The position numbers and the translations under genes were made by a program. Positions 32,619 to 43,851 of a stretch of DNA of 64,000 bases are shown in pieces. The stretch lies in the NCBI GenBank assembly GCA_034770075.1, contig CM068383.1:8707778-8771777 (forward strand), given 5' to 3'. Positions within the stretch are counted from its first letter, which is position 1. Every line of letters starts with the position of its first letter. Source of the DNA: Aralia elata. Taxonomy: Eukaryota; Streptophyta; Magnoliopsida; Apiales; Araliaceae. Under the pieces are notes generated by a model. The model saw only the letters and a program-made list of their open reading frames with translations. It searched no databases and was not told the DNA's origin.

Positions 32619-35190
32619 AAGAAAAATCCAGTTGAAACTCTAAAGTCAAGGTAGTCTGAAAGCAGCGAACGTACAATAAGTGAAGTTTAGAAGCTGACCA
32701 AGGCAAAGAAGAAAGTGGCTGTCATACAAGAAGAAATTTCTCAGGGGTCTATTGTTTCTCATGTACCTGAAGCCTTAGCTTCAACAGCAAAACAACCCCT
32801 ACAGAAAAAGAAGAAAGTAGAGGAAATTCCCAAGGAACCTCAGGACACTCCTTCTAATCCTGAAGTGAGGGAGATAAAAATCCATACACCACTCTCCCAG
32901 CTAACAAAGAAGAAGAAGAGGAGCTTGCGAAGGAAACGTCAAAAGAAGACCTCAGTAAGGCCTCTTGAACTTTCCATAAAAGAATAAGCAGGAGAGTTGA
33001 TCATTGAGAAACCCTCCTCCAATCGTAGAGCATTACTAAGAGGCTGATGAGATGATAGCAGGGATGGCCGAAGTGCCCAAACCACTTCAAAAGGAAATGA
33101 TGGTCGAGACGGCTTCTACGCCTGAGCCATAAGAAAGTGAAGAAGAAATGACGGTGATGATTGATGTGCTGGAGCCACAAGAAATTGAAGAGGAGATAGT
33201 TGTGAAGGTTCCAAGTCCTGAGCCAAAAAAAGAAAGAAGAAATTAAGTCAACTGGTGAAGAAAGCAGATAAGAAGAAGGAGAAGTCAAAGAAGAAGAAGA
33301 CAAAAAAAAGAATTATAAAAAGAAGAAAACCCCAGAGGTAATTCAATCACCTCAGGCTATCTCTGAGGGGGAGATAGAAGGAGATAAGCCCAGCTCTTCT
33401 AATGATTCACTAGTCCTTACAAAGATCAATACTGTAATTCGTGACATCCAGACTCTGAGGGGGAGCAACCAATGTCCATTCAAAGACACTTCTCAAATCA
33501 AATTATGGAGGCTCAACTTCGGCTAAGGCGAGTTGTGCTGACAAGAAGGGAGATTTGAGAAGCCTCTCATCATCTCCCTGATAAGATCGTAGGAATAAGG
33601 GAGAGATGAATGAGATTGGTGGCATCCAAAGATTTGCTCTACGATTACTACGAAGACTTGGAGATACATAGAAGGACCACCATTTTCGACCCAGAACGTG
33701 ACCAACTATTCTAGTTCATGCCTTTGATGCCATTAGTGAGAGCAGTCGTACAAAGAGATTGGAGCTTCATAAGATAGATTTTCTCCAGATATCCAAATTC
33801 GAAGCTGGTGGCCCAAAACTTTCTAAGAGTTCTTAAATTAATATGCTACCAGAACAATTTATTATGAGCCTTCCTCCTCTTTGTGTTCATATAATAAGGT
33901 AACATTTATTCCTAATTCTTTATTTGATATCTCTTCACTTTTACCATTCTTTAATTGCGATGACGATGTTGTAAAGTCCCCCCTACAATCTCTGAGAACC
34001 TTTACACCTTCTGATTCTTTCATTTATTCTCCGTCCGTAGAGTAGAGTCCCAACATACTACGGACGATATCGCTAAAACTAATTCTCCGGTCATAAAATC
34101 CCAACACTCTACTACGGACTATGACAATTTACCCCACTCCCCGATCGTAGAGTCTCAATACACTACGATAGATGTACATAATACTCCACTTCCTATACAC
34201 ATTCATTCTATAAAATCATCACTTGTGCATATAAATTCTAAATCTCCATCTCCTATATCTTCTCTAGTGGTAGAGTCTCAACACCCTACGATTGATGTAA
34301 ATATTTAATCTCATGTAGATATTCTAGATATAGCTATACCTTCTCCTATACAAACTGCACAACCAGATACACCTTCTATTACTCATACAGATATACCTTC
34401 CTCCTCAAATAATGAATTCTTCGATCTAACTCTTGTTGTATCCAATCTCAATCGAAGTGATAAGATTGGTGTTGAAGCTCTTTTAACCAAAATCATGGAG
34501 CATGTCTCAATGATCCCTTCTAAAAATCATTTGGTTGATCTAATGGCTCACATTGCTGAAGAAATAGATCAAAGTATTGAAGAAAACTCCATTGAAATTT
34601 ATTAGAAAATGAACAAAATAACTGAAGTTGCAAGCTAACTACTTGGAGAAATGGGTAAGGAATTTCATAAGAGGATGAAGAAAATTTTTAAGGATATGTC
34701 AAACAGTCTCAGTCAGAGGGATCAAGTTTTCCTGAAAAGGATTACTGATCATAAAAAGGTTGTTCTAGCTCTCCAAAAGCAGAATGAAAGTTTTATCCAA
34801 CTTCATTCAGATAAAGTTTTTGAGCTAAGCTCCTTCCTCTCGAATTTCAAAGGTATGATGATAGAACGCACTGTCATGGCTCTTGTTCATCATCAGCATA
34901 ATCAAACTGATGCAAGACAGTGCGAGATCTGAGATGACAATACCATGTCAACCACCCAATTGTAAGAGCTTGTTGAAGTTGTAAAGATGCTTTCTAATGA
35001 TTTTAATGATGACAAAAAAGGGGACAGAACAAGACACGGGGAGAATGCAAGAGATAGGAGGAGAAAAGCACCTCAAAGAAGAGCACCCAAACATCAATTT
35101 AACCTCCTTAATGAACTCTTTAACCTCAAACAGCTCTACTTATTGATCGTGACCATTCAACCTCTTCAAGGCATGAATCGTTGAGTGCAG
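32619..35190 (+). pseudogene. Element G third ORF, Lys-rich and coiled-coil remainder
   Basis: Broken frames on the plus strand. 32715-32987 is Lys/Glu/Pro-rich (KQPLQKKKKVEEIPKEPQD); 33040-33340 continues as acidic/basic repeats (KKADKKKEKSK); 33900-34400 is Ser/Thr/Pro-rich with repeated CCCAACACTCTACGA-like words; 34651-34932 is a coiled-coil-like MGKEFHKRMKKIFKDMSNS. No known enzyme motif is visible. It ends before an AT-rich stretch leading to the PPT. It is best read as the decayed C-terminal part of ORF3. Confidence 0.5.
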
Positions 35191-35623
35191 TGACCCCCAC
35201 TGTCATAAGACTTCCATCTGGTGATCCCATGTCCCTCAATAAAAATCTTTAGGGGATTTGCATTCAAGGGGAAAAAAGAATAGACATGCCTAATCTTGGA
35301 CCAAGAGACTCAATAGAAGAGATTCAAAATAGGGAAGTTGAAGGCCAAGAGCAGTATAGAAGAAGTGTCGAGAAAAGAAATGGCTTTCAAAGGAAAAGAT
35401 GGGAATGAGATAGATAAGTAAGTATTGAGATATACTTTTGTTTGTAAACTTTTCTGCTGTAAATTTCTATACTCTTTACAAAATATTTATACATCAATAA
35501 ATTTAATTTTTTTGATCTGCCAATACAGTTGCTCACTGTGTTTGAAGTCATATTTAAATTTCAAGCAATTGCATGGTAGAATTGATTAATGATTTAAAAC
35601 TACTGGTTTTGTCATCATTCAAT

Positions 35624-35633
35624 AGGGGGAGAT
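35624..35633 (+). promoter_or_regulatory. Polypurine tract of element G
   Basis: AGGGGGAGAT directly before the 3' LTR start at 35634; it is the expected plus-strand primer. Confidence 0.9.
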
Positions 35634-37229
35634 TGTAAGAGTCTGCATGATAAATTTGATGATGATTTGATTAATATATATTTATACTAGTAGCTTTTAT
35701 AAAGTCCTTAATAATAATATGATGCACAATGACTTAGATTAGAAAGATCAAACTTGTTAGGTTGATCTTAAAAGCTAAAATGACATATAGAAACTAGGAT
35801 TGATTTGGTTATAGAATCGGATTAAACGATCGTATAGTTCTTCTGGCATTACGTAATGTTAGCAAGGACAGCAGAGTAAACTATACTTTTGTAAAGCATC
35901 ATATGAATGATCGTAGAGTCTGCCAAGTAACCATAGAGTTAAGACAAGACTCGCAGAGTTCACTAATGATCGTATACTGAAGATCAGATCGCAGAGTGAA
36001 CAGAAAATTACGAAGTCTGGCAAAAGCTCATAGAGTAAAGACAAGATCATAGAGCTTTTATTCAGAATGTAGAGTTCACTCCAAATTATATAGTGAAGTA
36101 TAAATTTCAGAGTGACTCAAAGATTATTCAGTGAAGAAAGATCATAGAGAGCACATCGTAGAGTATGTCTGTACTCTTAGAGTAAACAATCGTATAGCAA
36201 AACGTAGAGCTCAGAACGTTGAGTAAGACTTAGCATAAGCTCTACGTTTCTCATCAAACTCTATGGTAGACCAAAATTTATAGCTAGAGCAAGTCAGGAC
36301 TAACAATGAAGAATGTTGCAGAATGAAGAACTTAACGTACTCTCCAAACATCCTTGGTTAAAATCGAAGATCAGAGCATGTTTGTGTCTAACAGCTAGTT
36401 TGGCGAAAGCGACAGCACCCATATGGTTAGTGAGGTTGCAGTCTAATGTGACAGGTCAAAGCCACAAAGCAAGTGAGCACAACACCTCAAGAAGTCAACA
36501 TCAAGGATCTTAGAGTATTTGAGCATTAAATGCACAATGAGAACCTTGTAATAGAAAATTCTCAAGAAAGTTTATATAAGAGCAAGCAGATATCAAATCC
36601 AAGTAACGAATCATGAAGTACAAAGCTAAAATTATGACAAAGTCAAAAAAGCTCCACTCTACGAAAGTGAACAACTCGTTCAAACTGCTAAGTACTGAAG
36701 AAGTCAAGCTTATTGCCATCTTAGCAACACCTCACAACAACAATCAATCAACTGTGATTCATGGTCTTAGTGACAATATTCTGAGTCTAAGTGACTTGAA
36801 GAGATCTTAGTGATCTGGACTTAATGTCCTAATCTTAGTGAGTATACTGAAACTTAGTGACTCGTAGGAACTTAAGTGGTTCAGTTGTATCAGATCTTAG
36901 TGATCTACATCCTTAGTGGATTTCTTACTCGCTGAGTAGAAGAGTGGACTAGAAGTTATTCAATCTCTGATCCACTTAAAATTACCTATGTTATTTTATT
37001 TTGTCTTTACATTCTGCACAGTATCTGCTTTAATTAATTGGTGACTGACCTTTACATAAACTAAATTTAAATCTTTGATTTCATTAAATCTTTAAGGGGG
37101 TTTTCAATTATTTCGTTGTGCTTAATTAACATTAATTAATTATCTGGTAATATATCCAAATCAAGTAAAAAGTTTTAAAAGATCTATAAAACCCCTTCTA
37201 GATCTCTTTTGTGCCTTTGAAAAACAACA
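35634..37229 (+). repeat. Element G 3' LTR
   Basis: 1596 bp, uninterrupted, aligning with 19757-21171 plus 26401-26582. The same GATCGTAGAGT-like series is at 35830-36330. Open frames inside (for example 36313-36513) are not genes. Confidence 0.92.
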
Positions 37230-37234
37230 GTTAT

Positions 37235-37381
37235 GTCTCTCACTTAAGCCGGTGCCAATGGCTTGAGTACGTTTTTTTGTTTTGAGGATTTTTCGACTGG
37301 TATCTCTTCATGTTTTTCGAGTGCATACTTCGATTAAGTTATCTTAGTCTATTTCATGTACTTAGAGACTATAGAGAGGTG
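37235..37381 (+). other. Host segment between element G and LTR-K, probably CACTA flank
   Basis: Short unique-looking sequence; with 38811-38997 it forms one stretch once LTR-K and one TSD copy are removed. No frame is supported. Confidence 0.4.
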
Positions 37382-38810
37382 TGATGAGTAGATTTTATAT
37401 CTATTAATGGGGTATATTTGACTTGAGTATTTAGTTTTTCTTAAGAGTTTTTAGTAGTATTTTAGTGCATTTTAATAGTTTTTGTGAATAATCGATTTCA
37501 GCCTATGATTGTGTAAATAATAGATATTTGTGCAAGTTTAGCCTGGATTTGTTGCTACAGGTGACGATTATTGTTTGGCAAAAGTTAAACAGGTGAATAA
37601 GTTTTAGCAGCTGCAACTCATGAGGAAGATTAGCCAAAACAGGTGATCAAATGAGAAGCTGAGGCATGCGGGAAAATGAACGGAAGTCGCAACGGATGAA
37701 TCAGGAGCTGCGGCGCATGAACCTAAGAGCCGCGGCGCTTGGAAGCGGAAGGCGCGCTTGGACGCGGAAGGCGCGCGTGGAGCTATGCGCCCGGATGATT
37801 TGTTTCCTTTTAGCTGAAGATTTGATTTTATTTGCACTTATCATTTAAGGGTTGGATCTTATCAGTAGTTAGTAATAGACTAATAATTAGGGTTTGATTA
37901 TTTATTGAGAAAGAGAGAGTACGGAGAAAAAAAGAGAGGGTTTTCATTAGACTTTATTCCAGAGAAGACTTGGAACTTAGGAGGAAGACCGGATTCGACA
38001 GAGTTTATTTCTTCTCTCTTATTTCTTCATTTTGTAATCTAAAATGAGTTCTGATAAATCATTGATGTTCTTTATTTTTATTATGAACTAATTCTTTTAG
38101 TCAAGGATTTAATAGAACCTGATGATGATTTTATTTAATATTTATTAGTTCTTCTATATATTTAAATTGATGTTGATTGAATTGTTTTTGATAACTTATT
38201 TTAATTGTATAATTGTTTGATCAACAATTATTAGATGGACTTAGATGACATTTAATAATAGGATCTAAGTTGAGATCTGGTTATAATAACTTGTGATTAG
38301 TAATTTCTTCGGTAATAAGGATTACTGATTGAATGTTGATTTTGTGGACATGATAGAAATATACCTGAATACCTCAAGAAACTATTGAAAAATGAATCTT
38401 AATGAATCTGTTATTATTGTTTCTCATAGAAATATAGGGGAATTAATAGTAATAGGTATGCTTTATAATTATCTGAAAGGTCGTTATAATAATTATTAGT
38501 GATTTTCCGTTGACAATTCTAATTAATCAATTGAATAGAAGAATAATAGTATTACTTGAACGAATCATCGGGGGAAATTGATTCATTAACCTCTTTCTTT
38601 ATTGATTTAATATTTCAGCAGTTGATTATTTAGTTAATTCACTATTTGATATCGAAATTATCTAGATTAAATTAATTGATAAATACTTAGTGTTTAGAAT
38701 TAGTTGGGTTATAATTCGCTCCTCGTGGGTTCGACACTCTACGTTCACTTTATTACTTGATTGACCGTGTATACTTGCACGTAAATTGTTAGTATAGATT
38801 TAGCTCATCA
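37382..38810 (+). mobile_element. Solo LTR-K (TGATGAG type)
   Basis: 1429 bp, starting TGATGAG and ending CTCATCA (perfect 7 bp terminal inverted repeat), flanked by AGGTG at 37377-37381 and 38811-38815. GC-rich cassette at 37700-37785 (GCGGCGC, GGAAGGCGCGC repeats). Near its 3' end is GTGGGTTCGACACTCTACG (about 38726), related to the LTRs of A, F and H. No internal region remains. Confidence 0.94.
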
Positions 38811-38997
38811 AGGTGTTGCCGAAATTTTCTTAAAACAAAAGAAACGTGTTCAAGGTGTTGGCACTAGTGAAGAGATGCATCCAGGAACGGGATAGAAGCC
38901 TAACCCCTGTAGAGTGGAGATATTGGTATATAAAATTCATGCATGGACCACATACATAAATATTCCTGTTCTGATTGTGTCTTTTATTCAATTAAAG

Positions 38998-39496
38998 ATG
39001 TCAGCCGACCAAAGTTAGATGTACTGTAGGATACCATTTGATAGAAGGGGATTAATTGATGCATACTGTGATGAGGTGTGCAATGTTTTGAACAAAATAA
39101 TAGAACATGCTGATGATCTGAACGGAAAGATGAGATGCCCGTATCTCAAGTGTAAAAACCCTAATTTGGAAGAAAGCCTACAAAATTAAATTCGACTTAT
39201 TTTAACGTGGGTTTGTGGATGGGTATTCTGTATGGATTCATCATGGGGAATCAACTAAGTTGACGGAACTGGCCGACAATGTATACCAACTAGTTCACAG
39301 GGATTCATACGCCAATAATTATGATGTCGTGGAGATGTTGGTCGATGTTTATGGCCCTAACAATATTGACTAGGCTGAAAACAAGCATTCATCAAGCAGT
39401 GCTCATCAAAAACCAAATGATATAGCTACTGCCTTTTACAAGACACTATCTGAATCGGTGGTCCCATTGTATCCTGGAAATAATAAGCACACCAGG
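38998..39496 (+). pseudogene. CACTA transposase (TNP2) N-terminal remnant
   Basis: An ATG at 38998 gives MSADQS-stop-MYCRIPFDRRGLIDAY, with TAG where relatives have Trp, then FIexH-like VCNVLNKIIEHADDLNGK and MRCPYLKCKNPN. This fits the transposase-associated domain at the start of plant CACTA (En/Spm) TNP2. After a frame change it continues GFVDGYSVWIHHGE and VEMLVDVYGPNNID (stop) to ESVVPLYPGNNKH. It is cut at 39496 by LTR-H. The rest of the transposase (DDE part) is absent. An AG acceptor-like TTCAATTAAAG precedes the ATG. Confidence 0.82.
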
Positions 39497-40891
39497 TGAT
39501 GAATGGATTTATACCTATGAATTGAGTACTTTTGGCTTGATGAAACTGTGAGTCCTTGAGTATTTTCGGTCCTTTTTAAGCATTTTCTTTGTTTTTGGTA
39601 TAAGAATGGGAACCAAGCTTGGAATGGTTTTTAGAATGAAAAGTCATGCATTATTAGTCATTAGTGAGCAATAGCGTGCGGCCATGTGCGTCAAGCATCG
39701 GAGAGCATTAGTAAGTTGGGGCAGCGTGCGTCAGTCATCAACAAGTTGAGGCACAGTGCGTCAGTCATCGTCAGCGAGCAGCAGGTGCTCACGCGCACGA
39801 GGGTCAGGCCAGCGCCGCAGCTTGGGCCTCAGCGCTGGTCAAGTAGTATGTGGGCGTTGCAGTGCTGCGGGTTGGCGTCGCGGTGCTAGCGTGCGAGACT
39901 GGGCATGTCAGGCTTGTGTTATGCATTCCTATCTAACTTAGGATGTTTTCAAATGTTGAGTTCTAATTGGATATTATTTCTAGTGTCATGAAAGGGCTAT
40001 AAATACACATGAATGTTGATAATCAAAGGGGGCTAACACATGATCTAACATCATAATACACCATCAAAGCTTGGATTTCACATTAGATTTCAAGGAGCAC
40101 AAAGTAGAACAAGAATTAAAGGCCGAGTCGGAGAGCGAGGCTGCATGACACAGTTTTTATTTTCTTATCTCTTCCTTTTTATTTTGTAATCTAAGATGTT
40201 ATTTGGTTTTATAATGATGTTTTCTAACTTTGTTATGAACTAATTCTTTTAATTAAGATTGCAATGGAACCCAATGATTAGTTTAAATTGATTTACTAGC
40301 TTATTGGTTATTATTGATCATATTTGAATCGTTTATCATATTTTATGCTTATTGATGATTGTCTAGCTAGAAATTAATTTGATAACCTAGATGAAATTGG
40401 AAGTTGAATTCTATGGTAGATCTAAATATGATGACATGTGTTTAGTTTATTCTTCTTAAGATTTAATAACTAAATTGTCTATAGGATAGGAATATACCTA
40501 TACGCTGTATGTAACTATTGTGAGAATCTGATTTTAATGAATCTATTCTAAGTTATTTCACATAGGAATATAGTGATTTAATTAGAAGAGATATTTTCAT
40601 CTCTCCATCGAAAGAGGCTTATAAATAATATTGAATTCTCAGTTAACGATTTGTTATGATTAATTAATTAATTGAAAAGAGAGTAAAGAGATTTAAATGA
40701 GGCACTGGGAAAAATTGTAATCTTATGCTTTTAAATCTGATATAAATCCTTGTTAGAAATTTAGTTTTAATTTTTAATGATTAGTTTTATAATCATTAAT
40801 CATTTGTTTAAATAAGATTGAATTGATACAAAGTTAGTACTTGGTTCTATTATTAACATATTGCTCGTGGAATCGACACTCTACTTACTAG
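39497..40891 (+). mobile_element. LTR-H (TGATGA type), 3' end missing
   Basis: It starts TGATGAATGG directly in the TNP2 remnant. It has a GC-rich cassette (39675-39850, GCGTGCGTCAGTCATC repeats) and the GTGGAATCGACACTCTAC word (about 40867), after which other sequence begins, so the last 80 bp or so are lost. Frames at 39686-39941 come from the cassette. Confidence 0.7.
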
Positions 40892-42616
40892 TATAAGACC
40901 CTGAATTTTAATAAAGAGAATTTAATTTTCTTATCATTATTATTCTAAACAGTAAGGTGTTAAATTGATAAAATGATAAAGTTACGGGTGAGATTTGCAA
41001 ATTGTATTAAAATGTATGTCGAGGAATATTCATTATGTTAGGGAATATTCATTCTGTCAGGGAATATTATATTCGGTAAAGTACGACGGCGCCGAAACAA
41101 CCAATCATTGGTGGTCCTCACAATGATGATATTGTCGGATATAGAAAACGACAAGAATAAATTGTCAACGGTACTATCACTTTTAACTATTTAAATACCC
41201 GATGATAAAAGTATAGTGGCACGCGGTATTTTCTAATGGCACATGGTATTCCACAATGTCACATGGTATTGCATAGTATTTCATAATCATGGTTACGGTA
41301 GCAATTGCATAGTATTTTAACTCAATAATTATTACAGTAGCATATGTACAGTATTTCATCAATAATTATCACGACACAGTAACTCGTATTATTTGATATG
41401 ATATCAGCATTATTGGCAATGTCTAAAAGTTCTGTCGAGGAAAGGGGTTATTTAATTACGTGTCATTTATACGGAAGGCTCCCTTTTTCCTGAGAACGAT
41501 CTAGTTGTCAATATTGTGAGTCTATAATATTTATACTTAGAAGGATTTAGTGTTGGATAGTGAGCACCAGTCCACTGTAGTAAATAAATGGATTTGGGGT
41601 TGTCACAATAATTGTCACAGTATTTTATACTATTATCACAATAATTGGCATTGTAGTAAGGGTAGTAATGAAAAGTTGCATAAATGGAAGTCACAGGTAT
41701 TAAACTGTTAAACATACTCATTATTTGAAGAACACTAATATCTGTGATAGTAACATTTATAATTGTGAATAGTAAAAAAAATGTGATATTGAGATGTGAA
41801 AAATGTGAATAATTAATATGTGGTAGATTAAAGATAATTTTTTTTTATAAATGGTAGAAATTATTAATAATGATAATAGATTAATCTTTTTGAACAAATA
41901 ATAATAATGGATTAATCTTTTTGATTAAGTATTGATAATGGATGATAATTGGTAATCATTATTAATAATAAATTTTAAAATATTGATAATAGAGGAATAA
42001 TATATTTATTAAATGTGGTGGATTTTGGCTATAAATAGGAAATCTTAGCATAAGAAAATTCATAACTTACTTACATTTTCTTCCACTCTCTAAAAATTTC
42101 TTAGTGTAAGTTTCTCTCTAAGTATGCTAAGCTACCTTAAGTGTTAGTAAATATCAGTAGAGTACTACATTTATATTCCAAGTCATTTCTAGTTTTGAAA
42201 TCTTTTGTTGCATTCTTCTTTGAATTCTCGAGTGAAATTTTCTTATGTTCAACAGCACTTTAGAAAAATCGTAGAGCTTATTTTCTTTAGTTTTTTGTCC
42301 TCTACAACTTTGTAGAAAGAAGAAAAGTCATCTGATACCATCTTCATACCTTAAAATGCTAAAAAACCAGTAACCTGTCTTGATTATTGTCACTAGTTTC
42401 AGCCCTAATTGAGAAAATTCATAACTCAGTCATATTAACTCCGAATGGAGTGATTCTTGAGTCTATTTCGGGTATCTTTTCGAGAGCTACAACTTTTATG
42501 AAAACATAAAGAGATTTTAAAAATTCTAGAAGATCTGAAAGTCAGATTCTTTACTGCTGTAAAGACTAACAAGGAGGGAATTGTTCGGCTATTAATTTTG
42601 TGTTTCACAATATTGA
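40892..42616 (+). mobile_element. LTR-I: gypsy-type LTR with TATA box
   Basis: It starts TATAAGACCCTGAATTTTAA (a decayed TGTAAGACCC start). A CTATAAATAGGAA box lies at 42030-42042, followed by a pyrimidine-rich leader (CATTTTCTTCCACTCTCT). The module AACTCCGAATGGAGTGATTC is at 42438. Repeats of CACATGGTATT-like units lie at 41215-41290. The right boundary is uncertain because tandem repeats follow. No gene is seen. Confidence 0.5.
41367..41607 (+). mobile_element. LTR-J: possible short solo LTR inside LTR-I
   Basis: TATCACGACACAG to GGGGTTGTCACA, 241 bp, flanked by ATAAT at 41362-41366 and 41608-41612. The termini are roughly inverted, with the first G changed to A. Its small size suggests internal deletion, or the flank match may be chance in AT-rich DNA. 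Confidence 0.4.
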
Positions 42617-43077
42617 GGTAAAGGGATATCATTTTTTTAATATTCGTAAGGGATGTTATTTTCTTTCATACTCGTAAGGGGTTATCATTCTTAGATACTT
42701 GTAAGTAATATCATTTTCTTTCATACTCATAAGAGGTTATCATTCTTTGATACTCATAAGTGATATTATTTTCTTTCATACTCATATGGAATATCATTTC
42801 TTTCATACTCGTAAAGGGTTATCATTCTTTTATACTCGTAAGGGGTTATCATTCTTTGATACTCGTAAGTGATATTATTTTTTTTATACTTGTATGTTTC
42901 TTTCATACTCGTAAAGGATATCACTTTTTCATACTCATAAGGAGTTATTATTCTTTGATACTCATAAGTGATATTATTTTCTTTCATACTCGTATGGAAT
43001 ATCATTTCTTTCATATTCGTAAAGGGTTATTATTCTTTCATACTCGTAAGGGATATCACTTTCTTTCATACTCTAAA
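42617..43077 (+). repeat. 27-28 bp minisatellite with higher-order blocks
   Basis: About 17 monomers of the type GGGTTATCATTCTTTCATACTCGTAA. Four successive monomers around 42730-42840 recur as a block around 42940-43050. The 27 bp period keeps both strands open, giving repetitive frames (ILVRGYHS units) that are not genes. Confidence 0.92.
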
Positions 43078-43384
43078 ATCTAAACTTACTATGGTAAGTA
43101 TTGCTTCTATAATTCCTGAAATGATTAGAAATTCCTTTGAGATTTGTGATTCATCTAGTATCATTGCACTTGAACTTTTTATTTACCTGAACCTCCTTAT
43201 TAGATTTTAATTGTTACCTTTATCTTAAATATCATTTTTCAATTTGACTCCACAATTTAGTTATCGTGTAGACAGTTTGGACATTATTGGACTCTAGGTA
43301 AAAATTTAATTGCAAATCTCTAATGTTTATTCTTTATCTTATTATTCTGATTATTCCGTCCATTCATTATATCATTGTTCTAAT

Positions 43385-43795
43385 CATTGTGGTGAAATTT
43401 TTCTTTGGCCTGAATGCAAAGAAGAAGTGTTGACTGGTATAATTATGACCAAAGGCTGTAGACTGGTATGATCATGACCATTAGTGTTACAGTTGAATGT
43501 CTTTGGCTTTGGTGCAAAGATGAATTGATCGACATGATTATAACTATGAATTGTTAATTGGCATGATTATGACCAGTAACTGTGAATTTGTATGATCATT
43601 GGTGTTATATTTGAATATTTTTAGCGTGTAGTGCAAAGATGAATTAATCAGTATAATTATGACCAAAAGCTTTGGATTAGTATAATTATGAATAGGAACT
43701 ATTGATCGGGGTGAAAGTTCTATTTAGCCTTTGTGGCAAGGATGAAATGTTGATTTACATGATTATGACCAAGAACTGTTGATTTAATCCCTCGA
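43385..43795 (+). repeat. Degenerate array of about 115 bp units
   Basis: About four units built on TTTGGC-N-TGCAAAGATGAAT then GGTATAATTATGACCA and GATCATTGGTGTTA, diverged from each other. It follows the minisatellite. No gene is seen. Confidence 0.65.
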
Positions 43796-43851
43796 ACAAA
43801 CGTACCCTAATAATAATTATGCACTAATTGTATGAAAAGAATATTTATGTC

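Larger units (their letters stand above)
19757..37229 (+). mobile_element. Element G: Sirevirus-like Ty1/copia retrotransposon, degenerate
   Basis: LTRs start TGTTAGAATATGC (19757) and TGTAAGAGTCTGC (35634) and end AACAATA (26582) and AACAACA (37229). A 5 bp target duplication GTTAT occurs at 19752-19756 and 37230-37234. The order is LTR, initiator-Met primer site, gag, protease, integrase, reverse transcriptase, RNase H, a long extra ORF region, PPT, LTR, which is the copia order plus the downstream ORF typical of Sireviruses (SIRE/Maximus). Without nested LTRs F and E each LTR is about 1.6 kb. The first 94 bp of the LTRs differ at 11 positions, and every frame has stops, so it is an old copy. 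Confidence 0.92.

Noticed and set aside
39686..39941. Two overlapping GC-rich frames
   Set aside because: They lie in the GC-rich cassette of LTR-H; repetitive composition.
42760..43210. Open frames of 80-107 codons on both strands
   Set aside because: They arise from the 27 bp period of the minisatellite; the repeated peptide has no gene-like features.
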